In this document: positions 17,508 through 26,472 of the stretch, piece after piece
Numbering within the stretch: the first letter of the stretch is position 1
Layout: every line of letters starts with the position of its first letter
Notes under the pieces: model-generated
The model's input: only the letters and a program-made list of their open reading frames with translations
Database searches by the model: none
What the model was told of the DNA's origin: nothing
Translations under genes and position numbers: made by a program
Source of the DNA: Candidatus Acididesulfobacter guangdongensis
Lineage (GTDB): Bacteria > SZUA-79 > Acidulodesulfobacterales > Acidulodesulfobacteraceae
NCBI GenBank assembly: GCA_004195045.1
Contig: SGBC01000004.1
Coordinates: forward strand, 233,175 to 297,174
DNA length: 64,000 bases
Direction: 5' to 3'

Positions 17508-19196
17508 TCATTTAATTTTAAATATATTTACTACCTTAGACAATTCCGAAGCCAATTTCGAAAGTTCGTTTGCTCCTATTTTTACCTGTGCTGCGCTGGA
17601 TGTTGCAGATTCTTGAGACTGCAAAATACTGTCTGACGATGCGGATATTTCTTCTGTTGCGGTTGACTGTTCTTCGGCAGCCGTTGCAATTAGCGTTATC
17701 ATATCTTTCAGCTTAACGGAAAGCTCTTTAATTTTATTAATTTGGATGCCTGCATTTTTAGCAACGTTTACACCGTTTTTAACTTCTTCTTTTCCATAAC
17801 TCATTGATTCAACAGCCTTTGAAGTATCTTCCTGAATAGAAGATATCATATTAGTTATCTCTTTTGTAGCTTTTGTTGTTCTTTCGGCAAGTTTTCGCAC
17901 TTCATCGGCAACTACTGCAAATCCCCTTCCCTGTTCTCCAGCGCGTGCCGCTTCTATAGCTGCGTTTAAAGCAAGCAGATTGGTCTGGTCCGCAATTTCA
18001 TTAATAACGGCGATAATCTCTCCTATTTTTTGAGAAGATTCGCCAAGTTTATTTATAACATTTGCAGCATTATCTACCGATTTTTCAATAGATGTAATTT
18101 CCTTAATAACATTTTGAACGGCACTATAACCTTCTTCGGTGGCTTTTTGTGTATAATCGGCTTCCTGAGCGCCATTGCTGGAATTTTTCGCAATTTCGAC
18201 AATTGCAAGGGTTAATTGTTTAATGGATTCAACTATCGATGAACTGTTTTTTTTCATATGGTCTATCGCGTTTTCAAGTTCTGAAGACGATGCGTTCAAT
18301 TCTGTGCTGGAGCTTGACACCGATTCTACGGCTTGAGTAATAGAACTTACATTGTTGGTTAGCGAGTCTATCAATATATTAACGTGACTTACGAGCAGAC
18401 CTATTTCATTTTTAGGATTTACGTTTATTTTTATTTTAGTTCTTAAATCTCCTTTCGCAACTTCGCCTATTTTATTTGTTGTGCTTATTAATTCTTCAAT
18501 TAAGAATTTTTTAAAATAATAGCTTATTGCAAGTAATAGAAGCAATGCAAAGATTGGGAGAATTACAAAGAAATCAATAAGCATTTTAATTTTAGCGGCA
18601 GATTTTGCAGCTATTTTTTCTTTTACGAAGTTCAGGTTGGCAATTATGGCGTCTATTTTTGTTTTAAAATAATCAGGATTAATCGTCGGTCCTATTTTAA
18701 TCGGATTTTTTAATAGCTTAACCATATTAGGTCTGTATGATGCCATAAATTTTTTGAGCTGGAGCATTTTAAGATTAATCTGTTTGCTTGAAGATTTTTT
18801 TAGATATTTCTTTTTGACGCCAAAAACTGTTTTAAAATTTTCATGGCTGAATCCTGTTGTAAATCCATTTATGGATAATGTGTTGTCAACGCGGGCTTTT
18901 TTTATCGCATTTCTTAAATCAAATATTTTTTTATTTATTACAGATGAATTAAATGTCTTCTTTTCTAATTTTGCTATTTTTAAATCTTTTTGTCTGAGTT
19001 TAGAAAGATATATTATACCGATAGTATTTCTCTGAACTTTTAGCAGAGAAGATATCGTCGAACCTATAACAGATTGTGTATAGGAGTAATTTTTAAAAGA
19101 ATCGATGTATCCCATAATTACAAAATTGCCTATTAGAATTACTACAAACATCATTATTGCTGCAAAATATAATCTTGATTTAAATGTAGCAAGCAT
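17508..19196 (-). CDS. transmembrane methyl-accepting chemotaxis protein
   Basis: A 562-residue receptor. TM1 is about residues 10-30 and TM2 about 207-228, bounding a helical Lys-rich periplasmic domain of about 175 residues, likely a four-helix bundle. A HAMP domain follows (about 230-285), then a signalling domain with the tip [15 protein letters not shown] / [13 protein letters not shown] and adaptation helices with [14 protein letters not shown]. Its ligand cannot be inferred. It is 66 bases upstream of the L,D-transpeptidase gene and 77 bases downstream of a small membrane ORF, so all three may be one transcript. Confidence 0.92.
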   Translation of the reverse strand: MLATFKSRLYFAAIMMFVVILIGNFVIMGYIDSFKNYSYTQSVIGSTISSLLKVQRNTIGIIYLSKLRQKDLKIAKLEKKTFNSSVINKKIFDLRNAIKKARVDNTLSINGFTTGFSHENFKTVFGVKKKYLKKSSSKQINLKMLQLKKFMASYRPNMVKLLKNPIKIGPTINPDYFKTKIDAIIANLNFVKEKIAAKSAAKIKMLIDFFVILPIFALLLLLAISYYFKKFLIEELISTTNKIGEVAKGDLRTKIKINVNPKNEIGLLVSHVNILIDSLTNNVSSITQAVESVSSSSTELNASSSELENAIDHMKKNSSSIVESIKQLTLAIVEIAKNSSNGAQEADYTQKATEEGYSAVQNVIKEITSIEKSVDNAANVINKLGESSQKIGEIIAVINEIADQTNLLALNAAIEAARAGEQGRGFAVVADEVRKLAERTTKATKEITNMISSIQEDTSKAVESMSYGKEEVKNGVNVAKNAGIQINKIKELSVKLKDMITLIATAAEEQSTATEEISASSDSILQSQESATSSAAQVKIGANELSKLASELSKVVNIFKIK

Positions 19197-19273
19197 TTTG
19201 TGAGCACCCCTCTAAATATAGATATAGTTAATTGATTGATATATAATGCCGATAAGATAATTAGATTTTCTAA

Positions 19274-19474
19274 TCATATTGCGCCTATTTTTATTCCGGA
19301 TATCATTATTATTATAATAAGAATGACAAAAATTAATAAATATGTGAGATAAATCTGTTTTTTAACTTTTACCTTTTTAATTTTTAAAAATATGAATGAA
19401 CCTGTAAATGTAATTAAAAAACTAAAAAAAAATACTACGCCGGCTATATACAAATATAAAAATACTTTATCCAT
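19274..19474 (-). CDS. small membrane protein (66 aa)
   Basis: Two hydrophobic helices (about residues 5-30 and 42-62) separated by a basic loop, KIKKVKVKKQ. Family not recognised. No strong ribosome site, but the gene is colinear with the chemoreceptor gene downstream and shows a typical hydrophobic-basic-hydrophobic pattern. It could be a small membrane partner or an unexpressed ORF. Confidence 0.45.
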   Translation of the reverse strand: MDKVFLYLYIAGVVFFFSFLITFTGSFIFLKIKKVKVKKQIYLTYLLIFVILIIIIMISGIKIGAI

Positions 19475-20004
19475 AATTAATTGTTAGAATTTATTAGAAT
19501 ATATTATTAAAATATTGCTTAGATGCAGTTTTATTTTATTTTTTTGTAATTGAAACAGTATTATAATACATTGAATACGGAAATACAAAGATATTTATTA
19601 TTTATATTTTATATTAACATTAAAAGAGATAAATTAAAATTATTATGCTAATTTTGTATTAGTATAATTTTATTTTATCATTATATTAATTAAATATTTA
19701 ATTTGTGTTAATGAAATAAAAGCTATATTAATTAAACATCTAACTTGAATAAAAAAAGTATTGACTTTATTTAAATAACTTATTAATATTTAAAATTGTG
19801 CCGATATAATATATAATGGAAAGTATGATTATTTTTTATATAAATGTTAAATGTTTTTATTGTTTAGAAAATTTAAAAATATATATAAAGAAGCAGAAGC
19901 AATGGAAACAAATAAAAAGGAATTAAATAAATAAACTGAGGGTTATATAGTTTTCACGATATAAATATAAAAATATAATATAAAAAGGAGGTGAATGAAT
20001 AATT
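19475..20004. other. intergenic region upstream of cytochrome genes
   Basis: 530 very AT-rich bases between the leftward small membrane gene and the rightward cytochrome pair. It contains one plausible promoter (19761-19789) and an aaggagg ribosome site (about 19984-19990) ahead of the first cytochrome. No ORF or structured RNA is recognised. Confidence 0.35.
19761..19789 (+). promoter_or_regulatory. candidate sigma-70-type promoter
   Basis: TTGACT at 19761-19766, a 17-base spacer, then TAATAT at 19784-19789. It points toward the cytochrome pair and would give a leader of about 210 bases. In such AT-rich DNA chance matches are common, so this is a suggestion only. Confidence 0.3.
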
Positions 20005-20352
20005 ATGAAAAAAATTACAGGTATTCTTATTATTATTTTAGGGTTTGTTGCGCTTAATGCGTCAATAGCTTTTGCATCTTCAGGCGCTTCGCTTTTTAGT
20101 TCGGAAGGATGCGTAGCCTGCCATACTATTAACGGCAATGGCGGCTCGGTTGGACCTAATCTTTCTCATGTAGGCAGCACAAGAAGCCTTTCATGGATTA
20201 AAACCCAGATTACAGATCCATCGGCTCATTTTGCATCGGGAAGCACTGCTACAATTAACGGAAAATCATTTATGGCAATTATGCCGGGCCATAAAAGCAT
20301 GTCAGCTGCAAAATTAAATGCATTAGCCGGCTATCTTGAATCATTAAAGTAA
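20005..20352 (+). CDS. periplasmic monohaem c-type cytochrome (copy 1)
   Basis: A 115-residue class I cytochrome c. A signal peptide (residues 1-24, ending AFA) directs it to the periplasm. One haem site is at C36-V-A-C39-H40, and the likely axial methionine is M93 in FMAIMPGH. It carries electrons; the partner is unknown. An aaggaggtg ribosome site precedes the ATG. It is about 70% identical by eye to the gene starting 62 bases downstream, so the pair is a tandem duplication. The 3' end (tcattaaagta) is repeated twice more just downstream. Confidence 0.9.
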   Translation: MKKITGILIIILGFVALNASIAFASSGASLFSSEGCVACHTINGNGGSVGPNLSHVGSTRSLSWIKTQITDPSAHFASGSTATINGKSFMAIMPGHKSMSAAKLNALAGYLESLK

Positions 20353-20414
20353 AAAGTTAAATCATTAAAGTAAATCATTAAAGTATTAAACCAAAAAATG
20401 GGGGGAAATTCAAA

Positions 20415-20789
20415 ATGAAAAAATTCTTTTCAAAATTAATCAAATCAAAAATTTTAACCGCTTCGGTTTTAAGTTTAGGTATTCTTACATTCACATCGAC
20501 AATGGCTTTCGCAGCCACCGGTCCGCAGCTTTTCAGTTCTGACGGATGTATTGCCTGCCATACTATTAACGGCAAAGGCGGTTCAGTCGGACCTAATCTT
20601 TCTCACGTAGGCAGCCAGAGAAGCCTTTCATGGATTAAAACCCAGATAGTAACGCCTGGTGCTCATTTTGCATCTGGAAGCACCGTTACAATTAACGGCA
20701 AATCATTTATGGCAATTATGCCTAATCATAAAAGTATGCCGAAATCACAGGTAAATACTTTAGCTGCTTATCTGGAATCTTTAAAATAA
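20415..20789 (+). CDS. periplasmic monohaem c-type cytochrome (copy 2)
   Basis: A 124-residue paralogue of the preceding gene with a longer signal peptide (about residues 1-33, ending AFA). Haem site C45-I-A-C48-H49, axial Met in FMAIMPNH. Between the two proteins GGSVGPNLSHVGS and RSLSWIKTQI are identical while the signal peptides differ completely, suggesting selection on the mature domain. A gggggaaa ribosome site precedes the ATG. A strong terminator hairpin lies about 190 bases downstream. Confidence 0.9.
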   Translation: MKKFFSKLIKSKILTASVLSLGILTFTSTMAFAATGPQLFSSDGCIACHTINGKGGSVGPNLSHVGSQRSLSWIKTQIVTPGAHFASGSTVTINGKSFMAIMPNHKSMPKSQVNTLAAYLESLK

Positions 20790-20978
20790 AGAACTGTGTG
20801 AAAATCGACGGCTGTAAATCTTTGTTGTATGGATATATCAATTATTTAAAATAAACAATTATTTTAATTTAGCAATTATTTTAAATTAGAAAGCTTGTTA
20901 AAATTTTTGTATTTTATTAATTTTTGAGAATTCAGTTTTTTTATATTTTTTGCACGCAGCAATGCAGGCAAATTTTTT

Positions 20979-21036
20979 AAATGCTTAGAAGATTGACATT
21001 GTTATGCTTTGTTTAATCTTCTAAGCATTTTTTTTT
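20979..21036 (+). terminator. intrinsic terminator after the cytochrome pair
   Basis: aatgcttagaagatt (20980-20994) pairs perfectly with aatcttctaagcatt (21015-21029), giving a 15-bp stem with a 20-base loop, followed by a run of nine T. It would end transcription of the two cytochrome genes. Confidence 0.75.
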
Positions 21037-21071
21037 ATTTTTTTACTTACCTGCTTACTTCTTTTTATTTG

Positions 21072-21214
21072 TTTTGCCGCCTTGCGTTAATTTAATTAAG
21101 TTAAATTAATTTTATTTTATATAGAAGCTCAATGTATTTTTTATCTATCTATCTATCTATCTATCTACTTACCTACTTTTGCCGTCTTGCGTTAATTTAA
21201 TTCAGTTAAATTAA
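21072..21214. repeat. 38-bp direct repeat
   Basis: The unit starting ttttgccgccttgcgttaat (21072-21109) recurs with two differences at 21177-21214, 105 bases later. Each unit is itself partly palindromic (ttaatttaa..ttaaattaa). The tctatc microsatellite lies between the copies. Confidence 0.6.
21142..21166. repeat. tetranucleotide microsatellite (tatc)6
   Basis: Six uninterrupted tatc units plus one base. It lies about 220 bases upstream of ahbAB and outside any ORF, so length changes would alter spacing rather than a reading frame. Confidence 0.8.
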
Positions 21215-21384
21215 ATAAATTTGATTTTAATTAATTTAATTTTATAGATAAATTCAATTATTCTTTGCTTAAATTCTATAATAAACTTTTTTATTGATTT
21301 TTTTATTGATTAGATTGGTTCGATAATCTATAATAAAAAGTAAGTGGATTAAGTTAATAAAAATCATAAAAGGAATAAAATATT

Positions 21385-22455
21385 ATGGAATCAGCTCTAT
21401 CTGAATCAGCTTCGCAAACTTTGTCTTCAAAGCCTGACTTATCTTTAATAGACAAAAAGATTCTAAATATTCTGCAAACCGATTTTCCTATTTCAATCAG
21501 ACCGTTCCAGAAAATAGGTTCAGAGCTTGAAATAACCGAAGAAGAAGTAATAAATAAAATTATCAACTTAAAACAGGCAAAGGTAATCAGACAGATAAGC
21601 GCAATATTTGACTCGCATAATATAGGATACAAAAGCACGCTTGTTGCCTTCAATGTTCCGCAAGATAAAGTTGAAAACGCTGCATCCGTTATCAATGCCC
21701 ATAACGGCGTCAGCCATAATTATCTCAGAAATAACCTATATAATATATGGTTTACTATTACGTTGCCACCGGATAAAGATTTTGATGAAGAAATAGGGCT
21801 TATCGCAAAGAACGCTAAAGCGGAAGATTATCTTATTCTTCCTACATTAAAGCTATTTAAAATAGGCGTCAATTTTGATATGACCGGAGAAAGCGAAACG
21901 TCATCTCCTGTAAATGCCGATGCTAATAAGAATTCCAAATTTAAATATTTTTCTCAGGATGATGCCATAGAAGATTCTAAAATAAATATCAGCGAATTTG
22001 AAAAAAATTGCATAAGAGAAGTGCAAAAAGATCTGGAAATTGTGCCTGAACCTTTTAAAAATGCGGCTTCAAATTTAAATATTTCTCAGGAAGAGCTTCT
22101 GTCTCAAATTGATAAATTTATTGCTGAAAAAAAAATGCGCAGGTTCGCTTGCGTTCTGCATCACCAAAAAGCAGGATTCAGTTATAATATAATGGGGATA
22201 TGGAAATCAAAAGAAAATGAAGCCGATAGAAACGGAAAAATAATGTCTTCAATAAATGAGGTTTCTCATTGCTATCTGAGACCTGTATATCCGGGTAAAT
22301 GGGAATATAATATTTTTACTATGATTCATACAAAAAATAAAGAAGAAGCCATTAATGCAATGAATAAAATTGCTGAACTCACCGGCATAAAGGATTATGA
22401 CAGTTTAATAAGCACAAAAGAATTTAAAAAGGTAAGGGTTAAATATTATGTATAA
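21385..22455 (+). CDS. ahbAB: fused siroheme decarboxylase AhbA-AhbB (NirDL-like)
   Basis: A 356-residue protein made of two Lrp/AsnC-like halves. Half 1 (about residues 17-165): LSLIDKKILNILQTDFPI, IRQISAIFDSHNIGYKST, NGVSHNYLRNNLYNIWFT. Half 2 (about 205-356): EKNCIREVQKDLEIVPEP, RRFACVLHHQKAGFSYN and VSHCYLRPVYPGKWEYNIF. This matches the AhbA and AhbB subunits that convert siroheme to 12,18-didecarboxysiroheme for alternative haem synthesis, and NirD/NirL of haem d1 synthesis. They are usually separate genes or NirDL fusions. A Ser/Asn-rich linker (about 168-195) joins the halves. hemB is at 47812; other haem genes are not in view. Confidence 0.8.
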   Translation: MESALSESASQTLSSKPDLSLIDKKILNILQTDFPISIRPFQKIGSELEITEEEVINKIINLKQAKVIRQISAIFDSHNIGYKSTLVAFNVPQDKVENAASVINAHNGVSHNYLRNNLYNIWFTITLPPDKDFDEEIGLIAKNAKAEDYLILPTLKLFKIGVNFDMTGESETSSPVNADANKNSKFKYFSQDDAIEDSKINISEFEKNCIREVQKDLEIVPEPFKNAASNLNISQEELLSQIDKFIAEKKMRRFACVLHHQKAGFSYNIMGIWKSKENEADRNGKIMSSINEVSHCYLRPVYPGKWEYNIFTMIHTKNKEEAINAMNKIAELTGIKDYDSLISTKEFKKVRVKYYV

Positions 22456-22529
22456 CATATTAATTAAATTAACAAAATATGTTCGCTATGCTTATTTTTC
22501 GAACATTATATCGGGTGAAAATTAAATAA

Positions 22530-23138
22530 ATGTTTAATTCTACCATTTTAATATCGGAATACTTTTTATATCCTCTTATCTTATGTTCCATTATCGGTCT
22601 TGCAATAATAATTGAAAGACTATACGGTCTGCGAAAGACTAAAATATTTCCTCAGGATTTAATAGTTAATATTGAAGATGCTTTAAAAAAAGGCGATATA
22701 GAAAGAGCGAGGGGGTTTTGTTCAAATTCTGCGACACCTTTGACGAGGGTTTACCTCTCAATAATAGAAAATTATAAAAATTCTATAGATACGGTCAAAT
22801 TAGAAGTAGAAGAGGCAGGGAAAAGGGCTTATTCAGAACTTGAAAAAAATTTGGAAGGTTTAAGCGCAATTACGACTATAGCGCCGCTTCTCGGACTTCT
22901 CGGTACCGTTGTTGGAATGATTAAAGCTTTAAGTGCAGTTTCTTACAGCAGCGGGATAGCGAATCCTCATTTGCTTGCGTTAGGCATATCTGAGGCATTA
23001 TATTCCACGGCAATGGGTTTAATAATTGCAATTGTATGTTTTTTGTTTTATAAATATTTTGTTTCGAGAGCCTTTAATTACGCCGTAATAATGGAAGATA
23101 TGGCATCTTCGCTAATATCAAAAATAAAAAAAGATTGA
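22530..23138 (+). CDS. exbB: MotA/TolQ/ExbB proton channel family protein
   Basis: A 202-residue inner-membrane protein with three helices (about 10-28, 108-132 and 148-172). The last two, with APLLGLLGTVVGMI and EALYSTAMGLIIAI, are the proton-channel core. With the ExbD-like protein downstream it would use the proton-motive force to energise an outer-membrane process. TolQ and ExbB cannot be separated by sequence alone; no tonB, tolA, tolB or pal gene is adjacent. Confidence 0.85.
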   Translation: MFNSTILISEYFLYPLILCSIIGLAIIIERLYGLRKTKIFPQDLIVNIEDALKKGDIERARGFCSNSATPLTRVYLSIIENYKNSIDTVKLEVEEAGKRAYSELEKNLEGLSAITTIAPLLGLLGTVVGMIKALSAVSYSSGIANPHLLALGISEALYSTAMGLIIAIVCFLFYKYFVSRAFNYAVIMEDMASSLISKIKKD

Positions 23139-23238
23139 AAAAAGATTGAAAAACTAAAAATTAAAAAACATAAACAACAAAAATAAATATAATAAATCAG
23201 TTATAATTTAGTCTTAATATATTTAGTATATTATATAT

Positions 23239-23637
23239 ATGAAATTTGCAGAAAGAAAAAAACGCGACCCTATTATAAATGTTATTAATATGGTTGACGT
23301 CTTTTTGACTTTATTAATATTTTTTATGATGACTACAACATTTGCGAGCAATTCAGGAATTAAGATACGTCTTCCGAAATCGGGACTTCAGTCTTCCGCC
23401 GCTTCAAAAAAACCGATTACTATATATATTACAAAACTTGGCAATGTGTATTACAAAAAGAAAAAAATAACTTTAAAAAAACTTTCGGAAATTTTATCTT
23501 TTTTTAAAAAATCAGGAGCAAACCCGACTATTGTAATTAAAGCGGACAAAGCATCAAAAGTTTCAAGTGTCGTAGCCGTCATGAGTTCTGCTATTAAAAA
23601 CGGACTTTATAAAATTGCTATAGCTACTAAAAAATAA
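23239..23637 (+). CDS. exbD: ExbD/TolR family biopolymer transport protein
   Basis: A 132-residue protein: short cytoplasmic N-terminus, one membrane helix (about 15-36) containing NMVDVFLTLLIFFMM with the essential aspartate D20 in VDV, then a periplasmic domain (about 45-130) ending IVIKADKASKVSSVVAVMSSAIKNGLYKIAIATKK-like (shown only in outline). It pairs with the ExbB-like protein 100 bases upstream. Its last codons and the following bases form the first unit of a 73-bp tandem repeat. Confidence 0.85.
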   Translation: MKFAERKKRDPIINVINMVDVFLTLLIFFMMTTTFASNSGIKIRLPKSGLQSSAASKKPITIYITKLGNVYYKKKKITLKKLSEILSFFKKSGANPTIVIKADKASKVSSVVAVMSSAIKNGLYKIAIATKK

Positions 23638-23806
23638 AATACATTAATATATCTTGAGACACTATGATTTTATTAATCAGCTACGATACTGACAAGCTAC
23701 TGAAAAATAAAATACATTAATATATTTCGATATACTATGATTTTATCAATTTGCTACGATATTGACGAGCTACTAAAAAATAAAATATATTAATACATTT
23801 CGAGGG
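23623..23806. repeat. 73-bp tandem repeat starting in the exbD 3' end
   Basis: Units begin gctact(a/g)aaaaaataaa at 23623, 23696 and 23769: two full 73-bp units and a 38-base partial third. The first unit includes the last five codons of exbD; the third ends at the purB ribosome site. Units 1 and 2 differ by about nine scattered substitutions, so the duplication is not brand new. Confidence 0.75.
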
Positions 23807-23814
23807 TAAATAAA

Positions 23815-25506
23815 TTGATAGATAGATATTCTTTGCCGGAAATTTCTAATATCTGGTCGCTAGAAAACAAATACAATGCATGGCTTCAAGTTGAACTTGC
23901 GGTATGTTCGGCTTATAATAAAATCGGCAGGATACCCGATAAATCATTAGAAAATATTTTAAAAAACGCAAAATTCGATGTTGCAGAAATTGAAGAAACT
24001 GAAAAAATAACAAAGCATGACGTCATTGCTTTTTTGACTAATGTTGCAAAATATGTCGGCGAAGATTCAAGATTTATTCATCTAGGACTTACATCTTCGG
24101 ATATAGGCGATACTTCGTTTTCTCTATTATTTAGGCAGGCGCTTAATTTGAACCTGTCAAAAGCTAAGATTCTTGCAGAAAGTTTATTGCAGAAAGCCGT
24201 CAAATATAAATATACCTCTATGATGGGCAGAACTCACGGAATACATGCAGAGCCAATAACATTCGGTTTTAAACTTCTCATATTTTACGAAGAAATTAAC
24301 AGAGGAATTGTCAGACTAAATAAAGCTATAGAGACAGTTTCATGCGGAAAACTGTCTGGAGCGGTGGGAACATTTGCAAATTTTCCGCCTGAGGTTGAAA
24401 AAATAGCGCTTGATATTTTAGATTTGAAACCTATTTTGTCAAATCAGGTAATTCAAAGAGATATATATGCGGAATGTTTCTACGCTATTGCCTCGCTTGG
24501 CGCTTCCTGTGAAAAAATAGCCCTTGAAATGCGGCACTTAATGAGAACCGAAGTCTCGGAAGCTGAAGAAGCTTTTTCTGCCGGACAAAAAGGATCGTCA
24601 GCTATGCCGCATAAGAAAAATCCTATTGTCTCCGAAAATATCTGCGGGCTTTCCAGAATATTAAGGTCAAATTTAATGTCGGCTCTTGAAGATATTCCCT
24701 TATGGCATGAAAGGGATATTTCGCATTCTTCGGTGGAAAGAATTATAACGCCTGATTCTACAATCTTAATGTATTACATACTGAATCAGCTTATTAATTT
24801 AGTTGACAATATGGTTGTACATGAAGACAGAATGCTTAAAAATATGCAGTTGACGAAAGGTGTTATTTTTTCGCAAAAAATTTTGCTTGCCATGATAGAT
24901 AAAGGAATGCTCAGGGAAGACGCATATAAAATTGTTCAGAAACTTGCTCATCAGGCTATACAGACGGAAACAGAATTTGCAGTTCTGCTAAAAAATAATG
25001 ACGATGTTCTGAAATATTTAAACGAAGCTGAAATAAACAATTTATTTGATATTAACTATTATTATAAAAATATTGATTTTATTTTTGAAAGGTCCATGTC
25101 ATTATTTCCTTCTCCCGCGCCGGAAGGCAATGATATAATAAAAGCTACGGTTAAAGTTACACTTAAAGACGAGGTTCTGGACCCTCAGGGGAAGGCTGTT
25201 TTATCTGTTTTAAAATCGTCGGGATATGATAATATTGAAGATGTCAGAGTCGGAAAGCATATAGAATTAACTATTAAACAAAACAATAATATTAGTAATA
25301 TTGATAAGGACAATAATAATATTATTGACGCCTATCACGGCAGTAATGATAATAGCGCTGCTAATGATAATATCGGCATCAACGGGTCAAGCAGAAATAA
25401 TATGTCAGGACTGGACAAAAAAATGTTAAGCAAAGAATTAAAAGATATTTCTGAAAAGATATTGTCTAATCCTATAATAGAAAACTTTAATATTGAGATC
25501 AAATAG
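23815..25506 (+). CDS. purB: adenylosuccinate lyase fused to PurS (PurB-PurS)
   Basis: A 563-residue two-domain protein. Residues 1-435 are adenylosuccinate lyase (cleaves SAICAR and adenylosuccinate): TSSDIGDTS (93-101), MGRTHGIHAEP (137-147) and signature SSAMPHKKNP (261-270). Residues 442-489 (TVKVTLKDEVLDPQGKAV, then DVRVGKHIELTI) and 534-563 (SEKILSNPIIENFNIEIK) are the two halves of PurS, the small FGAM-synthase subunit, separated by an Asn/Ser/Asp-rich linker (490-533). No free-standing purS is seen, and purQ and purL follow. The start is a TTG at 23815 with gaggg upstream. Confidence 0.92.
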   Translation: MIDRYSLPEISNIWSLENKYNAWLQVELAVCSAYNKIGRIPDKSLENILKNAKFDVAEIEETEKITKHDVIAFLTNVAKYVGEDSRFIHLGLTSSDIGDTSFSLLFRQALNLNLSKAKILAESLLQKAVKYKYTSMMGRTHGIHAEPITFGFKLLIFYEEINRGIVRLNKAIETVSCGKLSGAVGTFANFPPEVEKIALDILDLKPILSNQVIQRDIYAECFYAIASLGASCEKIALEMRHLMRTEVSEAEEAFSAGQKGSSAMPHKKNPIVSENICGLSRILRSNLMSALEDIPLWHERDISHSSVERIITPDSTILMYYILNQLINLVDNMVVHEDRMLKNMQLTKGVIFSQKILLAMIDKGMLREDAYKIVQKLAHQAIQTETEFAVLLKNNDDVLKYLNEAEINNLFDINYYYKNIDFIFERSMSLFPSPAPEGNDIIKATVKVTLKDEVLDPQGKAVLSVLKSSGYDNIEDVRVGKHIELTIKQNNNISNIDKDNNNIIDAYHGSNDNSAANDNIGINGSSRNNMSGLDKKMLSKELKDISEKILSNPIIENFNIEIK

Positions 25507-25574
25507 CTATGTTGCATTGATATAATGCAGCTGATGCAAAAGCTCCTATATATAATAGAAAACTTTAATATTGA
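25473..25574. repeat. partial duplication of the purB-purS 3' end
   Basis: tataatagaaaactttaata at 25473, inside the last codons of purB-purS, is repeated at 25551 with the following bases also matching (ttga.at.aa), a spacing of 78 bases. The copy is untranslated and lies just before purQ. Confidence 0.7.
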
Positions 25575-25632
25575 AATTAATAATTATTTAGATAGACATT
25601 GAGACGATTAATTGAGTATTGGGCTAAATTTA

Positions 25633-26472
25633 ATGGAAAATAAAAAAATAAACGCAGGCATTACTGTTTTCCCAGGTTCTAACTGCGATATGGATGTTTA
25701 TTATGCTTTAAAGGATGTGTTTAACCTCAACGTTTCTTTTTTGTGGCATAAAGACGAATTTCATAATTTTAAAAATTACGATTTTATAGTAATACCGGGC
25801 GGATTTTCTTACGGCGATTATTTAAGAGCTGGCGCTTTGGCTGCAAGAAGCAGAGTAATGAAATCTATAAAAGAATATGCTGACGGCGGAGGCATTGTTT
25901 TGGGCATCTGCAACGGATTTCAAATACTTTTGGAATCAGGGCTGCTTAAAGGAGCAATGCTGACAAATAAATCTTTAAAATTTGAATGCAGGGACGTATA
26001 TATTAAAAATATTTCCGGTAATAATTCCAATAAAAATAATAGCAGCAATAATAGTGGCAACAATTATAGCAACGGCAATAAAAACAATAGCGGCAACAAT
26101 AATAATATCAATAAAAACAATAGCGGCAATAACAATAACCGCGAAAATCCGTTTACTTGTCTTATAGAAAAAGATGCTGTTTTGAAGCTTCCTATAGCGC
26201 ATCATGACGGGAATTATTTTGCCGAAAATAATGAACTGGAAGATTTATTTTCTTCAGGTCATGTAGCTTTCCAATATTGTAATGAAGACGGAGTTGTAGC
26301 GGACGATTCAAATCCCAACGGTTCCTTAAAAAATATCGGAGGACTGTTTGGAGAAAATTTTAATGTGATGGGTCTCATGCCTCACCCTGAAAGAGCATCA
26401 GAAAAAATATTGGGAAGTAATGATGGAGCAAAAATATTTAATTCTATTATTTATTACATTAAAAATAAATAA
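25633..26472 (+). CDS. purQ: phosphoribosylformylglycinamidine synthase subunit PurQ with Asn-rich insert
   Basis: Class I glutamine amidotransferase supplying ammonia to PurL. ITVFPGSNCDMD (10-21), IPGGFSYGDYLRAG and the nucleophile C93 in GICNGFQILLESG are clear; His/Glu of the triad lie in LMPHPERASEK near the C-terminus. About 279 residues against the usual 220-235; the surplus is a block at about 128-171 composed almost only of Asn, Ser, Gly and Lys, placed between YIKN and NPFTCLI. I start at the ATG 25633, not the TTG at 25612, since the conserved core follows directly. Confidence 0.92.
   Translation: MENKKINAGITVFPGSNCDMDVYYALKDVFNLNVSFLWHKDEFHNFKNYDFIVIPGGFSYGDYLRAGALAARSRVMKSIKEYADGGGIVLGICNGFQILLESGLLKGAMLTNKSLKFECRDVYIKNISGNNSNKNNSSNNSGNNYSNGNKNNSGNNNNINKNNSGNNNNRENPFTCLIEKDAVLKLPIAHHDGNYFAENNELEDLFSSGHVAFQYCNEDGVVADDSNPNGSLKNIGGLFGENFNVMGLMPHPERASEKILGSNDGAKIFNSIIYYIKNK

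Larger units (their letters stand above)
20790..21384. other. intergenic region with terminator and repeats
   Basis: 595 bases between the cytochrome pair and ahbAB. It holds a terminator hairpin (20979-21036), a 38-bp direct repeat (21072-21109 and 21177-21214) and a tetranucleotide microsatellite (21142-21166). The last 170 bases are AT-rich and should carry the ahbAB promoter. No ORF is recognised. Confidence 0.5.

Noticed and set aside
23623-23806. CRISPR-like repeats between exbD and purB
   Set aside because: The 73-bp units are contiguous tandem copies without unique spacers and begin inside the exbD coding end.
25975-26205. Overlapping ORFs on both strands within purQ
   Set aside because: They are by-products of the repetitive Asn-rich coding insert; neither has a ribosome site or plausible composition.
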